From Polytrichum commune (lineage: Eukaryota; Streptophyta; Polytrichopsida; Polytrichales; Polytrichaceae): DNA of 60,000 bases. This document shows, piece by piece, positions 1 to 11,100 of the stretch; within the stretch, counting starts at the first letter, position 1, and each line of letters begins with the position of its first letter. The translations under genes and the position numbers were made by a program. Under the pieces are notes generated by a model, which saw only the letters and a program-made list of their open reading frames with translations, ran no database searches and was not told where the DNA came from. The DNA is taken from contig OX485809.1 of the NCBI GenBank assembly GCA_950295325.1, forward strand, positions 5,458,001 through 5,518,000. The letters are read 5' to 3'.

Positions 1-196
1 TTAAAAAGATTGAATTACAGTATCAAAATGTGATAATCATTTTAAATTTAATAGTCAACATAATTGAGGGGATCTATTTGTCCATGTAATGAACATGAGA
101 ACTTCCACTTGGATAATGAATAAGATTTTCATAGAGCTCCGAAAAATTATGAGATAAGTGGCTACTTATAGCCTTGTTTGCTAACCATCTTGTAGT

Positions 197-274
197 AGAC
201 TAATCGTGTGTTTCATGTGCTAGAAGAAGTGGGCTACTTGGAGAAAAAAATCCATTTGAGACCCATCTACCTTA
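197..274. repeat. Dispersed repeat, copy 1
   Basis: This stretch resembles 4034-4108: both carry CTAATC, GTGTTTCAT, a tract like AGAAGTGG, and end in ACCCATCTACCT. The copies lie in the same orientation about 3.8 kb apart. They probably belong to an old repeat family that also carries the ACACTAAA palindromes nearby. I do not recognise the family. Confidence 0.5.
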
Positions 275-624
275 ATGTGTGGTTGCATGGTGCATAAAGA
301 ACTAGGTTGAATGGAAATGCAACAAGTGTGGTTTCGCCACAAATAACATTTGTGTAAAGATCCTTAAATCCGTGTTTTATTGCTTCTTAAGTTTGTGACC
401 CTTGGTTTGGGTTTAGCTCTTCAATCTAGGCGGTGAAATTTCCCATGCGATGGGTTGAAACTTGTGCATGTCCTTTGCTTTGTGTGGATAGCTTTTAAAA
501 TATGCATAAGTCCATGCAACCTTCAAAACAATTTCAAATGTGAATGCGAGATATAAATCTAGTACACCTATACGTGATAAATGTTTTTTTAAAATCATGT
601 ATTGTGTCCATTCCATGGATAGGT

Positions 625-652
625 ACACTAAAATACGATATCTAGTATCACT
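625..652. repeat. ACACTAAA palindrome, degenerate copy
   Basis: ACACTAAA followed within 20 bases by CTAGTATCACT. Weakest member of the palindrome family; assigned only by resemblance to 3031-3053. Confidence 0.4.
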
Positions 653-820
653 TACTAGTTGGGGTTGTACAATACTACATCTTTTATACTATTGATGTAA
701 TTTTTTTACCAAGTAAAGTATTCAATGTTCTATTATGTCCAAACAACCAATATGATATTTGTTGGCAAAATGTGAGATGTATAGTGAATACATCTAACAT
801 TGCATAATTTTAGTTAGTAA

Positions 821-847
821 GTGATACTAAATACAATATTTAGTGTA
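821..847. repeat. ACACTAAA palindrome, degenerate copy
   Basis: GATACTAAAT, then ATATTTAGTGT. Right arm perfect, left arm with one change. Confidence 0.5.
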
Positions 848-1035
848 GTATGTGACATGGTGAAAATTATAAGCAGTTTAGTGGCTCCCATAAAACCAAC
901 AACATCCTCCCAAAGAGTATTCAAATGTCTCAAACACATCAATGTAATTTCACGTGCATAATCAATCTCAACTCTAGAATTACAACATGAGGAATTTAAT
1001 TGTAGGATTCTCCAATGGTGTATGTAGAGTTGAAC

Positions 1036-1056
1036 ATATATATATATATATATATA
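1036..1056. repeat. (AT)n microsatellite
   Basis: About ten perfect AT dinucleotides in a row. Confidence 0.95.
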
Positions 1057-1918
1057 AAGTGCATCGATGGATCCACGCATAGAACTGAAGCATCCAAAAA
1101 GTCCAGATAATGAGAACATGTCCAAGTTTACTGAAATGCAAGTAACAAATAATTTTAGTTCTAAGTGATACGAATTGGCGATACTACTTGGATGTAAATT
1201 ACATTTCACACGAACCATTAGACGATATTTTCTTTTTCTTTTTGTATTTTGAATGTTCAACTTCCTCTCTTTGAAATCTTTTTTGTAACGAGATATTGAA
1301 AGCTTGAAAGAGGTCCCCCTCCCCCCTTTTCTATAATAATTTTTTTTTCATCTTCCAAGTTGAATGCAACCTTCCGATTCTAGTTACCATGTTCCCTTCC
1401 GTGGTTATAATATGTCTTCAATCGAATGTTGGACCTCAACAATAATGTTTCACATGTAGTTTCCTTGCACAAGGATATTAGATGGTGTTCATACTTTGTA
1501 TATTATTATCTAAATGGAAATCTCACTTGTATGTTTTTACATGTATTTTTTCTCATCAAAGAATGGAACCCCCCATAATTGGATCATGTTTAAATGCATC
1601 CTCAATGAACGGGTTTAACTATACGCCCACTTCGAAACACAAAATCAATGCAAAATGATTAACAAATCCAAATCGTGCCCAAAGTCATTTTCCTCATAGT
1701 TTTCAAGCTCATATGGTCATGTGTTATTCATCACCCATCAAGTGAAGTAGGAGATTCTCTTCAAGTTTATGGTGATGTTACTGCAAGATATCATTCAGAC
1801 ACATACCCTCTACACTTATGTTATTCTTTACTTAGTATACGTTTAGTCTAAAGAAGTCAAAACACAAAATCCTTGGATAGTTTATTTATACAACAAAAGT
1901 GAGACACAACTTCGGAAC

Positions 1919-3021
1919 CAGGGCATAAATTTGAAGGATTGCTTGTATTTCATAGGGAAGGGTAACTCAAAATTTTCCCTTTCAAAATGAAGGGTTACCT
2001 CAAAAATTGCCCTTCATGTATGTATTGAAGTTTTTGTTGAAAGTGCACATTATCATGTTTATCATTTAAGCGATGTTGAAAACTATAATATAAGTGAGAC
2101 CAAAGAACACACATGGTGAAAAGATAGAACTATTTCATTAATGAAACATTGATGTTTGAGTATATTGAAATGGTAATGACATCTCAACATATTGGCATCA
2201 ATGATAATCTTGAGGACAACAAGAAAACAATAGTAGTAAGATGTAAGAAACTCGAAACTCACAATCTAAATCATTCTTGAAATCTTCTATCCTTCACACT
2301 CATCCACCTCTCCCAAATATCTTCAAAATCAAGAGACTCCATAGGAATCTTTGCCATCGCAATCCTCATCAAAGCGTCCAAGGTGGTGATATTTAGAGCA
2401 CATCTCCCATAAGATTTGATAAGATTTGAGTTGAGAATCCCCTCTCACAACTAGCTGTGCTTGCAGGAAGAGTCAAGATCACTTGCCACAATTGTGTCAT
2501 GTGTGGAAATCTGCTCAAGTAGTCTTCGGTAGATGCAAAAATTGCCCATGCATGGTGCATTTTTAATCATGCACAAGCTACTTGAAGAGTATCTACAAAA
2601 CTCTTGAGCTCAGAAATACATCCATCATGATTTACAAGTTTGCATCTTTCTAAACAAAAGTGATTAAGCAAGACTTGTAACCACAAGTGTGCATTCTGAT
2701 ATAGAAGTGGCAATTCCATAGGATAAGAAATAGGGCTAAAATTTTTGGTGGCGTTGAATACCCGCATATCAGGGAACCTAGCATGTAAGGAATCGATAAC
2801 AACTTGTACATATTCTTTTGCCAACCTCTTGTACATATACTTGAAGTGATCTCATTTTTCTCAAAGTATTATTAGGGAAGGGTTACTTTTTTTTGCTGTT
2901 CATTTTGAAGGGTTTATAGAAAATTAACCCTTCCTTTTTGAAGGGTTGCAAAATATTTTGAAGGGAAAGTGAAGGGTTGGACCCCAAAATAAGGGTAATA
3001 GCCCTTCAAATTTACTCCTTG
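1919..3021 (-). mobile_element. hAT transposon, internally deleted, with 8-bp target duplication
   Basis: A 1103-bp element flanked by the perfect 8-bp direct repeat TTCGGAAC (1911-1918 and 3022-3029), the duplication length typical of the hAT superfamily. The left end starts CAGGGCATAAATTTGAAGG. The reverse complement of the right end starts CAAGGAGTAAATTTGAAGG, so the terminal inverted repeats match over about 19 bases with three mismatches. Subterminal zones at both ends are full of AAGGGT and CCCTTC motifs in both orientations, as expected for transposase-binding repeats. The interior keeps only the 3' end of a minus-strand transposase gene (2271-2836). The perfect duplication argues for a fairly recent insertion of an already deleted, non-autonomous copy. 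Confidence 0.88.
2271..2836 (-). pseudogene. hAT transposase C-terminal fragment, frameshifted
   Basis: Read on the minus strand, 2836 to 2567 encodes about 89 aa of the type found before the dimerisation domain of KIAA1586/zf-MYM-like hAT proteins: motifs LHARFPDMRVFNATKNFSP and then YPMELPLLY. Downstream the reading continues in a second frame with LTLPASTASCERGFST, then after a one-base shift near 2425 with IKSYGRCALNITTLDALMR and FEDIWERWMSV, stopping at 2271-2273. SCERGFS and the following helices are the hallmark of the hAT C-terminal dimerisation domain (Dimer_Tnp_hAT). The N-terminal zinc finger and the catalytic core are missing, so this copy cannot make a functional transposase. Confidence 0.82.
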
Positions 3022-3030
3022 TTCGGAACT

Positions 3031-3053
3031 ACACTAAATATGATATTTAGTGT
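3031..3053. repeat. ACACTAAA palindrome
   Basis: Perfect arms ACACTAAATAT and ATATTTAGTGT around a single central G. Lies one base outside the hAT target duplication. Confidence 0.75.
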
Positions 3054-3374
3054 CATATGGCATTTATTGTCACTATGGTAACTTTTCAGATGACGCTTCT
3101 TATGAATAAGTGAACAAATTTTTGTCATGAATGATGGATGGGTTCATCCATTAGCCGAAACCCTACCTTCTATTGTGAGCAACTTGTGATGAAATGTAGT
3201 CATGGATGATTGAAATTCGGATGACGTGGTAAGTGACAGTAATTGCAACATTGTGATTCTGTAACCCTTGATTTTTTACAAGGAATGACAAATAGTGTTG
3301 GGTTAACATTTAGTGTTGGTGACACTATACCACGGTTTACAAATTTGTATTGAGCAAGAGAATTCGAATTGATG

Positions 3375-3397
3375 ACACTAAATATCATATTTAGTGT
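3375..3397. repeat. ACACTAAA palindrome
   Basis: Perfect arms ACACTAAATAT and ATATTTAGTGT around a single central C, the same unit as at 3031-3053. Confidence 0.75.
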
Positions 3398-4033
3398 AGC
3401 TTTTCGTCCGGTGTTAATTTCATATTTGTTGTGGTCCACATGTAACTGTTATGCACATCAAGGATTGGGAAATAAGTTATTTGATAAATGAAGGTGATTT
3501 CTATTTGGAAAAGTGATGACAATGTTTAATTCCTAGTGGTAACCCACACTAAGACAGACAACCCTTATTTGGTACCTCTTATTTATTAGGACACCTAGAT
3601 TTGAGTGACATGTGCTTTGGTATGGCTCAAAGAATAGATACCAAGAAAACACTTGTTTAAAAGTGATTGGATTGCGTATTTAGAATATGATAGCCATTAT
3701 AAGTACAGTAGTCAATTCAGCAAACCTATATGACCATTAATGAGCACAAGAATCTTCACATCAATAAGACATAAATTTATATGAATTTTGAAACGTACGA
3801 GGAACGTAACATTACATAGTTCCTACGTTGTGTTTTGTGGGACCAAGTATCGCAATTCTCCTTTGGTTCTGGAATTCCTTGTTTATGGGGAACACTCAAG
3901 CTATGTATTGTAAATTATCATAGTTTTCTTAATTGCAACCACTTTCTTCAAGAAGAGGCCATCACGTATCTACTTAGTAGTGTTGTTATGAAAGTGACTA
4001 CCGTCTTTACTTCAATTTCTCCTAGTCGTTTCA

Positions 4034-4108
4034 TACTAATCACGTGTTTCATATGATAGGAGAAGTGGACCAATCAAAAAGAATAACCATTAAGACCCAT
4101 CTACCTCA
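4034..4108. repeat. Dispersed repeat, copy 2
   Basis: Second copy of the repeat at 197-274, same orientation; see that entry for the shared blocks. Confidence 0.5.
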
Positions 4109-4232
4109 ATAAAAACAAATTAGTGTAGTCATATTATACATGTCAAAAACCGAATCCCCGTGAAAACATTATACATGAGAGCACACAATTCTAAACTTAC
4201 GGTATCGATCCACACACGTTGAAAATAAAATG

Positions 4233-5308
4233 TACACCCTAACCTTGATAATATCACACTTGTTAATAGAACACCTTGATATTGTCACCTAAAAGTTTGA
4301 AACCGATTTCCATAGTGTAAAACTCCCTTGTTATTATCACTATCACCCTTGATAATGTCACATTTTTAAAAAAAAAATTGTAGTGTAAGTGTGATAATAA
4401 CAAGTAACATGGATGAAAAAAGGCCGGATGGACAACAAATTCTATGGATGACGTCGGCATCTTCACATGCTTCCGCTTGAATCTTGGGTTCTTGAATCTT
4501 GAATCTCATGTGCCGAAGAAGCAACGGTTTCTCTCGCAAATCAACTTCTCGCAGCTCCGCCTGCATTGTATGCTCTCTCCTCTCGCCGCTCCACACACCG
4601 CTCTGCCCCTCATCTTCTTGCCGCTCTCCTCAACAAACTGTTGCATCCACAAGGTTTCTTCCTAAATGGTACTTTTGAAGCTTTGAGGCTTGTTGAATCA
4701 GTTCGGTGTTGAAGACCTTGTAAGGTGAAGATGATTTTGAGGTGGAATTTTCTACTGAGGAGCTTGTGCAATTAGTGCAAGATGGCAAACATGTTCTTGA
4801 TTCCATGGAAGTGGACCCATTGATTGTTGATAGCAGTGATGATGAGTCTAAAGTAGTGAAACTAAGCGATGCACAAAAATATGCTAAAGATGTTTTGAAT
4901 TTTATGGCTAGCCAAGGTTCTCAGATTTTCAGCACTCATGAGTTGTTAGAAATGGAAAAAATCCACGACAAACTCATTAGAATTGGTGTTGCACATTTAA
5001 CATCAACAAAACAATGTGACATTAGAAGCTTCTTTGTCTCTAGTGAGAGGTCTTTACCTGATCTCAATGACACATTATGATGTGCTCTTGTTGTTATTCA
5101 CAATTTTGAATTAGATTTTACATTCAAAAACATTGAAGTCTCGTATTTGTTATATAATTTTAAAATTGTAATTTTATTTTGATTTTCTACATTTTTTTGA
5201 TAATATCACATTATGCACAAAATGTGACATTATCAAGTATGTCACACCTTGTTTATATCACACTTTTTGGTGAAACGGAGGGTGTAACATTATCAAGGTT
5301 AGGGTGTA
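4233..5308 (+). mobile_element. pogo-like (Tc1/mariner) element, internally deleted
   Basis: The ends are inverted repeats. The left begins TACACCCTAACCTTGATAAT. The reverse complement of the right begins with the same 20 bases and continues TTACACC. Both start with TA, as expected for the TA target duplication of Tc1/mariner elements. Several TTGATAAT.TCACA motifs follow inside each end in both orientations (for example near 4340, 5200 and 5230). The 1.08-kb interior keeps a leader-like segment and one exon matching the C-terminus of a pogo-type DDE_1 transposase. It is a short deletion derivative on its way to being a MITE. Confidence 0.8.
4724..5080 (+). pseudogene. pogo-like transposase C-terminal exon
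   Basis: An open stretch from the stop at 4721 to TGA at 5078-5080 with no good ATG at its head, so it reads as a 3' exon or a truncated piece. The product is acidic in the middle (IVDSSDDESK) and then has KYAKDVLNFMASQG, LEMEKIHDKL and CDIRSFF. This order (helix, L..FM..QG, second helix, a final 'I..FF') matches the tail of CENP-B/Tigger/pogo transposases of the DDE_1 family. The DNA-binding domains and the catalytic DDD core are absent. The family assignment rests on motif order and on the TA-ended inverted repeats around it. Confidence 0.65.
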
Positions 5309-5635
5309 CCACAAAGTGAGTCAAGGGAAAAAACAATGTTGACTTGACTTCCTACACCGGGTTGAGCATCTCGGTTTCCAACAACGGGAGAATGTTTGAG
5401 AAGCATGTTCCCAAGCCACCAAATATCGCACCAATGGGTTTCCTCACCATGGAGAAGAGTGTGCACGTTTTGGATAGCTAACCAACACGTGTAGCTTACG
5501 TAATGCTTTTGTGGTGACACTATTTTATGCGAATCCACATAGATTCATGGTGAACCTTAATATGCACTTTGGATTGTCGGTTGGTTCTAGAAAATATAGA
5601 ATTTTAAAGAATAGGAAGTTTGATGTTTACCGATG

Positions 5636-5662
5636 CCACACTAAACATATAATTTAGTGTGG
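5636..5662. repeat. ACACTAAA palindrome
   Basis: CCACACTAAA then TTTAGTGTGG: perfect 10-bp arms around a 7-bp centre. Confidence 0.7.
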
Positions 5663-5785
5663 TCCACACTATTCGTCATTGACGAGCCATTGACCCATAT
5701 TATCAATTCTCATGGAGTGGTAATAAGAGAAGGTGTCATATGAACTTCCTACAACTTCGGATTACCATGAGACATCAATTCAAAT

Positions 5786-5812
5786 GCCACACTAAAACGT
5801 GTGTTTAGTGTA
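5786..5812. repeat. ACACTAAA palindrome
   Basis: CCACACTAAAACG then TGTGTTTAGTGTAC. Outer arms ACACTAAA and TTTAGTGT are perfect; the centre has drifted. Confidence 0.65.
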
Positions 5813-7776
5813 CAATTATCGCGTGAAATGGTGAGTTTCAAAGGTGTCGAGTTGGTTTGAATATTGAACTTTAAACGTTTGATGTGTACGTTTGTTATGA
5901 TCTTACCAACAAAATTGTCCACACATTCTTTCTCAAATCAATTTGTTGTGATATTCTCACACCCGGTAGATAGTTTTGAACCGGATGATTGGTCCACGGG
6001 ATGGACCGACTCAAATAGAATGAACCATAGTGGATAACATCCAAGACGTGGTTTAGAACAATACCACGTCATTTGCAAGGGAACCGTGTCAACTACTACT
6101 ACAACCACTCAAGTGATCATAGGTTTATAGGTTCTTCAACTGCAAATAACACCTCACAATGCTTCAAATTTATGAAAAGGTCTGTGTCCATTTAAAAAAA
6201 ACTATGTTGCTAATTATCAAAAATTTACATATACACACATACAAAAAGTTGTGCACTTGACAATGATCACTTTGCGACACATATGTGAGAAATAGTTATT
6301 GGGGAATGTTTGATTAAAAAAATAATGAGTATTGCTATCCAATATCTTAACCCCTAAATGCTTGCAGGTTTGCCTCCTTGAAATGGCCTAGGAAGGCCCT
6401 CTATCAAAATGTAAAATCTGATGATTTTTATCTCCACATCCGGTAGTTAACTGCTTAGTTCACTCATATGGATATTTAAGCCACGTAGTTTTGGAGCACC
6501 TCACAAAATTTCAGCCATCCGAGTTTTTTAAGGTGGGATATAATAAGTAATAAGTGATGAGGTTTCCCAAAATGTGAATTTTTTTAAATTTTTTTTACCA
6601 TGATTTCTTATTGATTTGTATACCTTATGGGCACCGAGACTAATTGATCAAAAGAAATATACCATTGGAATGATTATGAAATTTCCAAACACGTGCAACT
6701 AATAAAGTCCGAATTGATCACATTTTGATGTTTTCACTAGCTAGTTTACAAACTGAACATTGTCGGAGAGAATGCCTTTTGTTTGGGCAAACACCCTTGA
6801 AGCACAAATTGCAGATCCTACTCGTTGATGTGGCCAACATAATACAACAAAATGATTTGGCAAAGAAATTAACTAAACTGAGGAAGGTTTAGACTTAAAA
6901 TGCTAGCCTAAATGGCCACATACGTCTTGAAAGTGAAACTATTCCATTCACATGCAAGATTTTCCTCTAATAATTTATTATTGAATGTCCATTAGGTGAG
7001 ATAGAACAAGTTTCGCACTTTTGGGGGGGAGAAAAAGAACAATGGATGTGCAGGTGTTACAATACCAAATCTAATATTTTGGACAATGTTAAACAAATCA
7101 CAACTCTAGTTTTTGTGTGTTTCAAGACACTAAAATATTACTTGCATTCTTATTCTTAAGCGCCTAAGAAATCCAAATGTGCCAAAATGCAGGTTTCTTT
7201 TGTAGGATTTGTTTTTTTAAAAATTATATAAAATTTCTTTGATGTGATTGAGTTGAACTTTTTTGGAAGTAGACCAGGATTGGACTAGATGTGTATCCAA
7301 CATATTTGTTTTAGACTACACAAGTTGGGATTTGGGCTCCCCATGCAAGAAAATCCCTCCCCATTTACTAATCCAAAGTTTTCGACCAAGAGTTGGCCAG
7401 ATACCACTTGTCGAGAAATAATATGACTCGGAGACAAGCTTGTCAAAGTGAACGTGTGGAAATAGGTTGACAAATAACATGTATGCCAACACTAGGTTTG
7501 TCGAAGCTAGGTGAGAGAGTGACGCCCTTTCCATACTAGTGATCTCGTTCATGTATATATATCTCAACACATAATCACGTCTTATAGGGGACGTGGGCTA
7601 CATGTCTTCTTGGTCGGTTGTGCTCTTGATATTCAATTCAAGAACATTTCTCTAGGCCATTCTTGGTTTTTCTTTGATCTAGAATGTCATGCGAACCTTA
7701 GTCGGTGTTTCAGTAATAAATAAAAACATGTGGATAGTGGAGACATGATTTGACTCACGTTTGACGTAATTTGAGT

Positions 7777-8181
7777 CACGGGGAGGTCACTATGTCAAGT
7801 TGACACCACGTGTGGACAAAGTTTGCTACCCCTATATTACATGCCATATATAATTTTAAAATTTATGATATTTTTTCTACATATACATAACCATTGATAG
7901 TATCTTTTGTATATATTTTTTAAATTTTTAGTCATCTTTTTTTTATAGTAATTGTTTTAGTTCAATTCTGTGTCATTCTAGTTAGAAACGGTATTTTTTA
8001 TGAAAAAAACAAATCATCAAATTTAGTTACCACTTTTAATTATGTCATAGGTAATGTGTATATCTACTCATGAAAAAAATTTGATAAAATTTTGACCCAT
8101 TTTGGTGGTGCAACTTACCAAAAGAAGATTTATTTTGGTCGCACGTGGTGTTCAACTTGACAATGGAGTGATCCCCCCGTG
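7777..8181. mobile_element. 405-bp MITE with 8-bp target duplication (hAT-like)
   Basis: The element starts CACGGGGAGGTCACTATGTC and ends in GTGATCCCCCCGTG. Reverse-complementing the right end gives CACGGGGGGATCACTCCATT, and both sides continue with GTCAAGTTGA and ACACCACGTG, so the inverted repeats are about 40 bp at roughly 85 percent identity. The direct repeat ATTTGAGT flanks it exactly (7769-7776 and 8182-8189). The interior is very AT-rich with no open frame. The 8-bp duplication suggests a hAT-driven MITE; counting one more matching base (9 bp) would instead suggest a Mutator-type element. Confidence 0.8.
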
Positions 8182-8189
8182 ATTTGAGT

Positions 8190-11100
8190 CCATTGATACA
8201 AGTCGTTGAATTTTATTTTTTTGTGTGCTCTCTACATGAACAAGGAGTCGTGTGCTTCACTACAACTGTCTTGATTGATGATAAAAAGATGCCATGCTTT
8301 TTGAAATGTGTGCATTTTGCAACACAAATCGTTATGCTTTCAATAGTATAAAATAAGGAGGAAATGTCGGATACAAGAAGCGTGTCTCTATTATGCCACA
8401 TGTCAACAAGTTATCATGCCACATGGCAATAAACGTGTGTTCCAAAGGTCAGCCACAATGCAACAATGTGTTGAATCAATGTTGTCATCTTAAAATTATT
8501 ATCAAAATAAAATATGACATTTTTTTATCATATGCCATTTTGGACTCCAAAATTAGAATAAGAGGGCCCGAATTAATATTATAAAATCCAATTAAGATGA
8601 AATAAGCACAAACTCATGTAGGACATGTTTTTAGTAGCCCTTGCCCGTTTGAAGATAGATGGTGCTAAAATAGACACTCCACCGTAAAACCAATCAAACC
8701 AATCAAACTTTGGAAATCTTATAACATTTGCATGCAAAATTCAAATAAGGTAGAAAAACCAAAAAACAGTTAATGACCATTACTGGTGCACTAGACTAGG
8801 GGTAGAGTGATCCTTGTGTGTAGCCAAAACGGCTAGTTGTAGAAGTGATGGCCCAAAAAGGATGCAATTATAGGTGGGATGTAGTGATTGGCTAGATAGG
8901 TGTTATTTCACACCACTTGCAATCACTTTTGGGTGCCATTGAGTTGACCATTTTGTGTACATTTTTGTATGTAGAGTAGGATATTTTTGATGTTCAAATT
9001 AGGGAGACAAGTAGGGGGTTTGACTTATTTGCCTCTTGGAAAAAATGTAACTAATTATTCACAAGAAATAAAATCATGAAACAACTTGCACTCCTCATCA
9101 TTTCCTCTACTTCATCTTTGAAAAATGTTGCACAAATTTCAATCCACTCTTTCTGACCGAATCAACTTATTTTCACGGTTTTTTCTGGTATATCTACCTT
9201 AACTCCTAACTTTCCACACCCAAATTCCCTCAAATTTGCCCAGAACATGTGAACTCAAATTCAACGACCATAGCTTCCACATGGATTTGTGATTTCCGCA
9301 TGAAAATGTGACTTCCGCATGGATTTACACCCACCAACACCATGTCCAACTAAACATCCTAACAATAGATGTTTAGGATATGTTGTTTTTGAGTGTCATG
9401 CAAGTTTTTACATCAATTGGGAATCATTTGCATTCAAGGATCAACAAAAAATACATGTTTAGGATATGTTGCCCCTAAATCGCGGAGGTGACAAATGTCG
9501 GGTTGTCATTTGTGGACCAGTTTCATTGTAAACCAGCTGAGAGCACACTCCCATATTTGAATTAATCCAAAAATAACTAACTCTATTGAATCCAAATTAT
9601 CCATTTAGGATGACAAAGCATATTTGAACATGAACAAGAGGAGCAGTTGAAACAATCTGAGAGCCATCTGAATTGGTGTCAAAGGGGTCCAAACGAATTG
9701 TTGACGTCCATATTATGGTCACATAGGACAATAAGGGTTAAGACATGCTTTGGTGTGTTGAAATCCCCTGTCAATTCCTAATGTGAATCACTTTAAAGTG
9801 GCCAAATCCAATACTAGAATTTATGCTCAGCACCATCTACCTCACCTCGATAATATCGGTAGGGGCCTTTCCGAAGGCAATATTTTAGTCAACCTCATTC
9901 ATAGGCATGTAATTTACATATAGAAGTCCTTCGGTGTTTCCAAAAATGCAAAGAACATTTGACCACTTATAAATGCATCACTAATTGAAAAGATTAAGTT
10001 TCATAACATTACACAGTTGATGAGTAGTGTTCAACAACCCTAACTTCAAATCCAATATGAAGCCAGTGGAAATCTCAATATTCGGAGTTTTTATTCTCAA
10101 ATATGCTGCTAGGCCCATGAACATAGCTCATCAACTGAGTAATATTGTGTTCTTATCATGTTTGTTTGTTTATTTTGAAAATCATTTGGATGAAGACTTT
10201 GGAATAGCGCTTGTTCCTAAGGTAAGTGGGCCTAATTCTCTAGGATGTGAAACACGAGATTAGCACGAGGTGTAAGCAAATCACAATCGGAATCCAGGCT
10301 GTAATGACTTTTCCTCATGAATTTTTGGGAGCTGTTATATATTTCATATTCATTATCAAAGACTAATTTTTCTTTTGTTCTTTAATGATCATATAGTCCA
10401 CCGGGGGAGCATTGGATGGCACAAACCAAAAGGACATGAGCGGTGCTTTTGAACCCCCTTATTTACATCTCCAATGGACATGGAAAAACATGAACATAAT
10501 ACACACATGTTAGACCTTGTCCAAACATAACATTATTTAGTTGCATGGGTTGTGTTCCATTTCATATTTAGCATGTGACATGGGCCTTCGCTATCTTACC
10601 TTCATGAGAAGAAACCTAAAAAATAAGAAGAAATTGACACCAGTACAAATAGTAAGAATATTGTGAATAATGTTGGTAATTTCAATGATATAGCTAATAT
10701 TAATAATAATTTTAGGAAAGAAAAATGAGATGAACTATGCAACGATCATGGAGATATTCTACATGAACCTTCTAGTAATCGGTTGAGATGGGCCCCGACA
10801 GGTTGGAACCTATTCTTTGTTAGTTCGGGGTGGGATCTACCAAGTTGGTATGGTTCATTTCCCCTGCTTGGCATTTTAACTCGGTTGAAATCTGGATGTA
10901 TAAAAAGTCGGGCGATAAAAAATCTATTCAAATAAAAATTTGGCTAGTTTTCATATTATTTTAAAATAAATTACGTTCCTTCACCAAAAATTCAATTTAT
11001 CCTTAATAAGAATTAAACTTGGTGCAAATGCCCCCCCACCGATTAGGGGCTGAGGATTTACAACCCCTCGAACCACCAATGTCTTCAAAGATTTAACACT

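Larger units (their letters stand above)
1..1910. other. AT-rich intergenic DNA, no gene
   Basis: Low-GC sequence with stop codons in all frames and no recognisable protein. It holds an (AT)n microsatellite at 1036-1056 and two weak copies of an ACACTAAA-type palindrome (625-652 and 821-847). Short reading frames here have no family resemblance and I do not count them as genes. Confidence 0.7.
3030..4232. other. Intergenic DNA with ACACTAAA palindromes, no gene
   Basis: AT-rich sequence between the hAT and pogo-like elements. It contains the two best copies of the ACACTAAA/TTTAGTGT palindrome and the second copy of the dispersed repeat (4034-4108). No coding signal seen. Confidence 0.65.
5309..7768. 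other. AT-rich intergenic DNA, no gene
   Basis: No coding region or structured repeat recognised apart from two more palindromes at 5636-5662 and 5786-5812. Confidence 0.65.

Noticed and set aside
814-1260. 148-aa minus-strand frame
   Set aside because: Runs through the (AT)n microsatellite (alternating Tyr-Ile) and lacks any protein-like pattern.
10027-10263. 78-aa plus frame in AT-rich DNA
   Set aside because: No domain, no splice context, composition follows the DNA.
11040-11090. tRNA-like T-arm around GGTTCGAGGGG (minus strand)
   Set aside because: No matching acceptor, D or anticodon arms at the right spacing.
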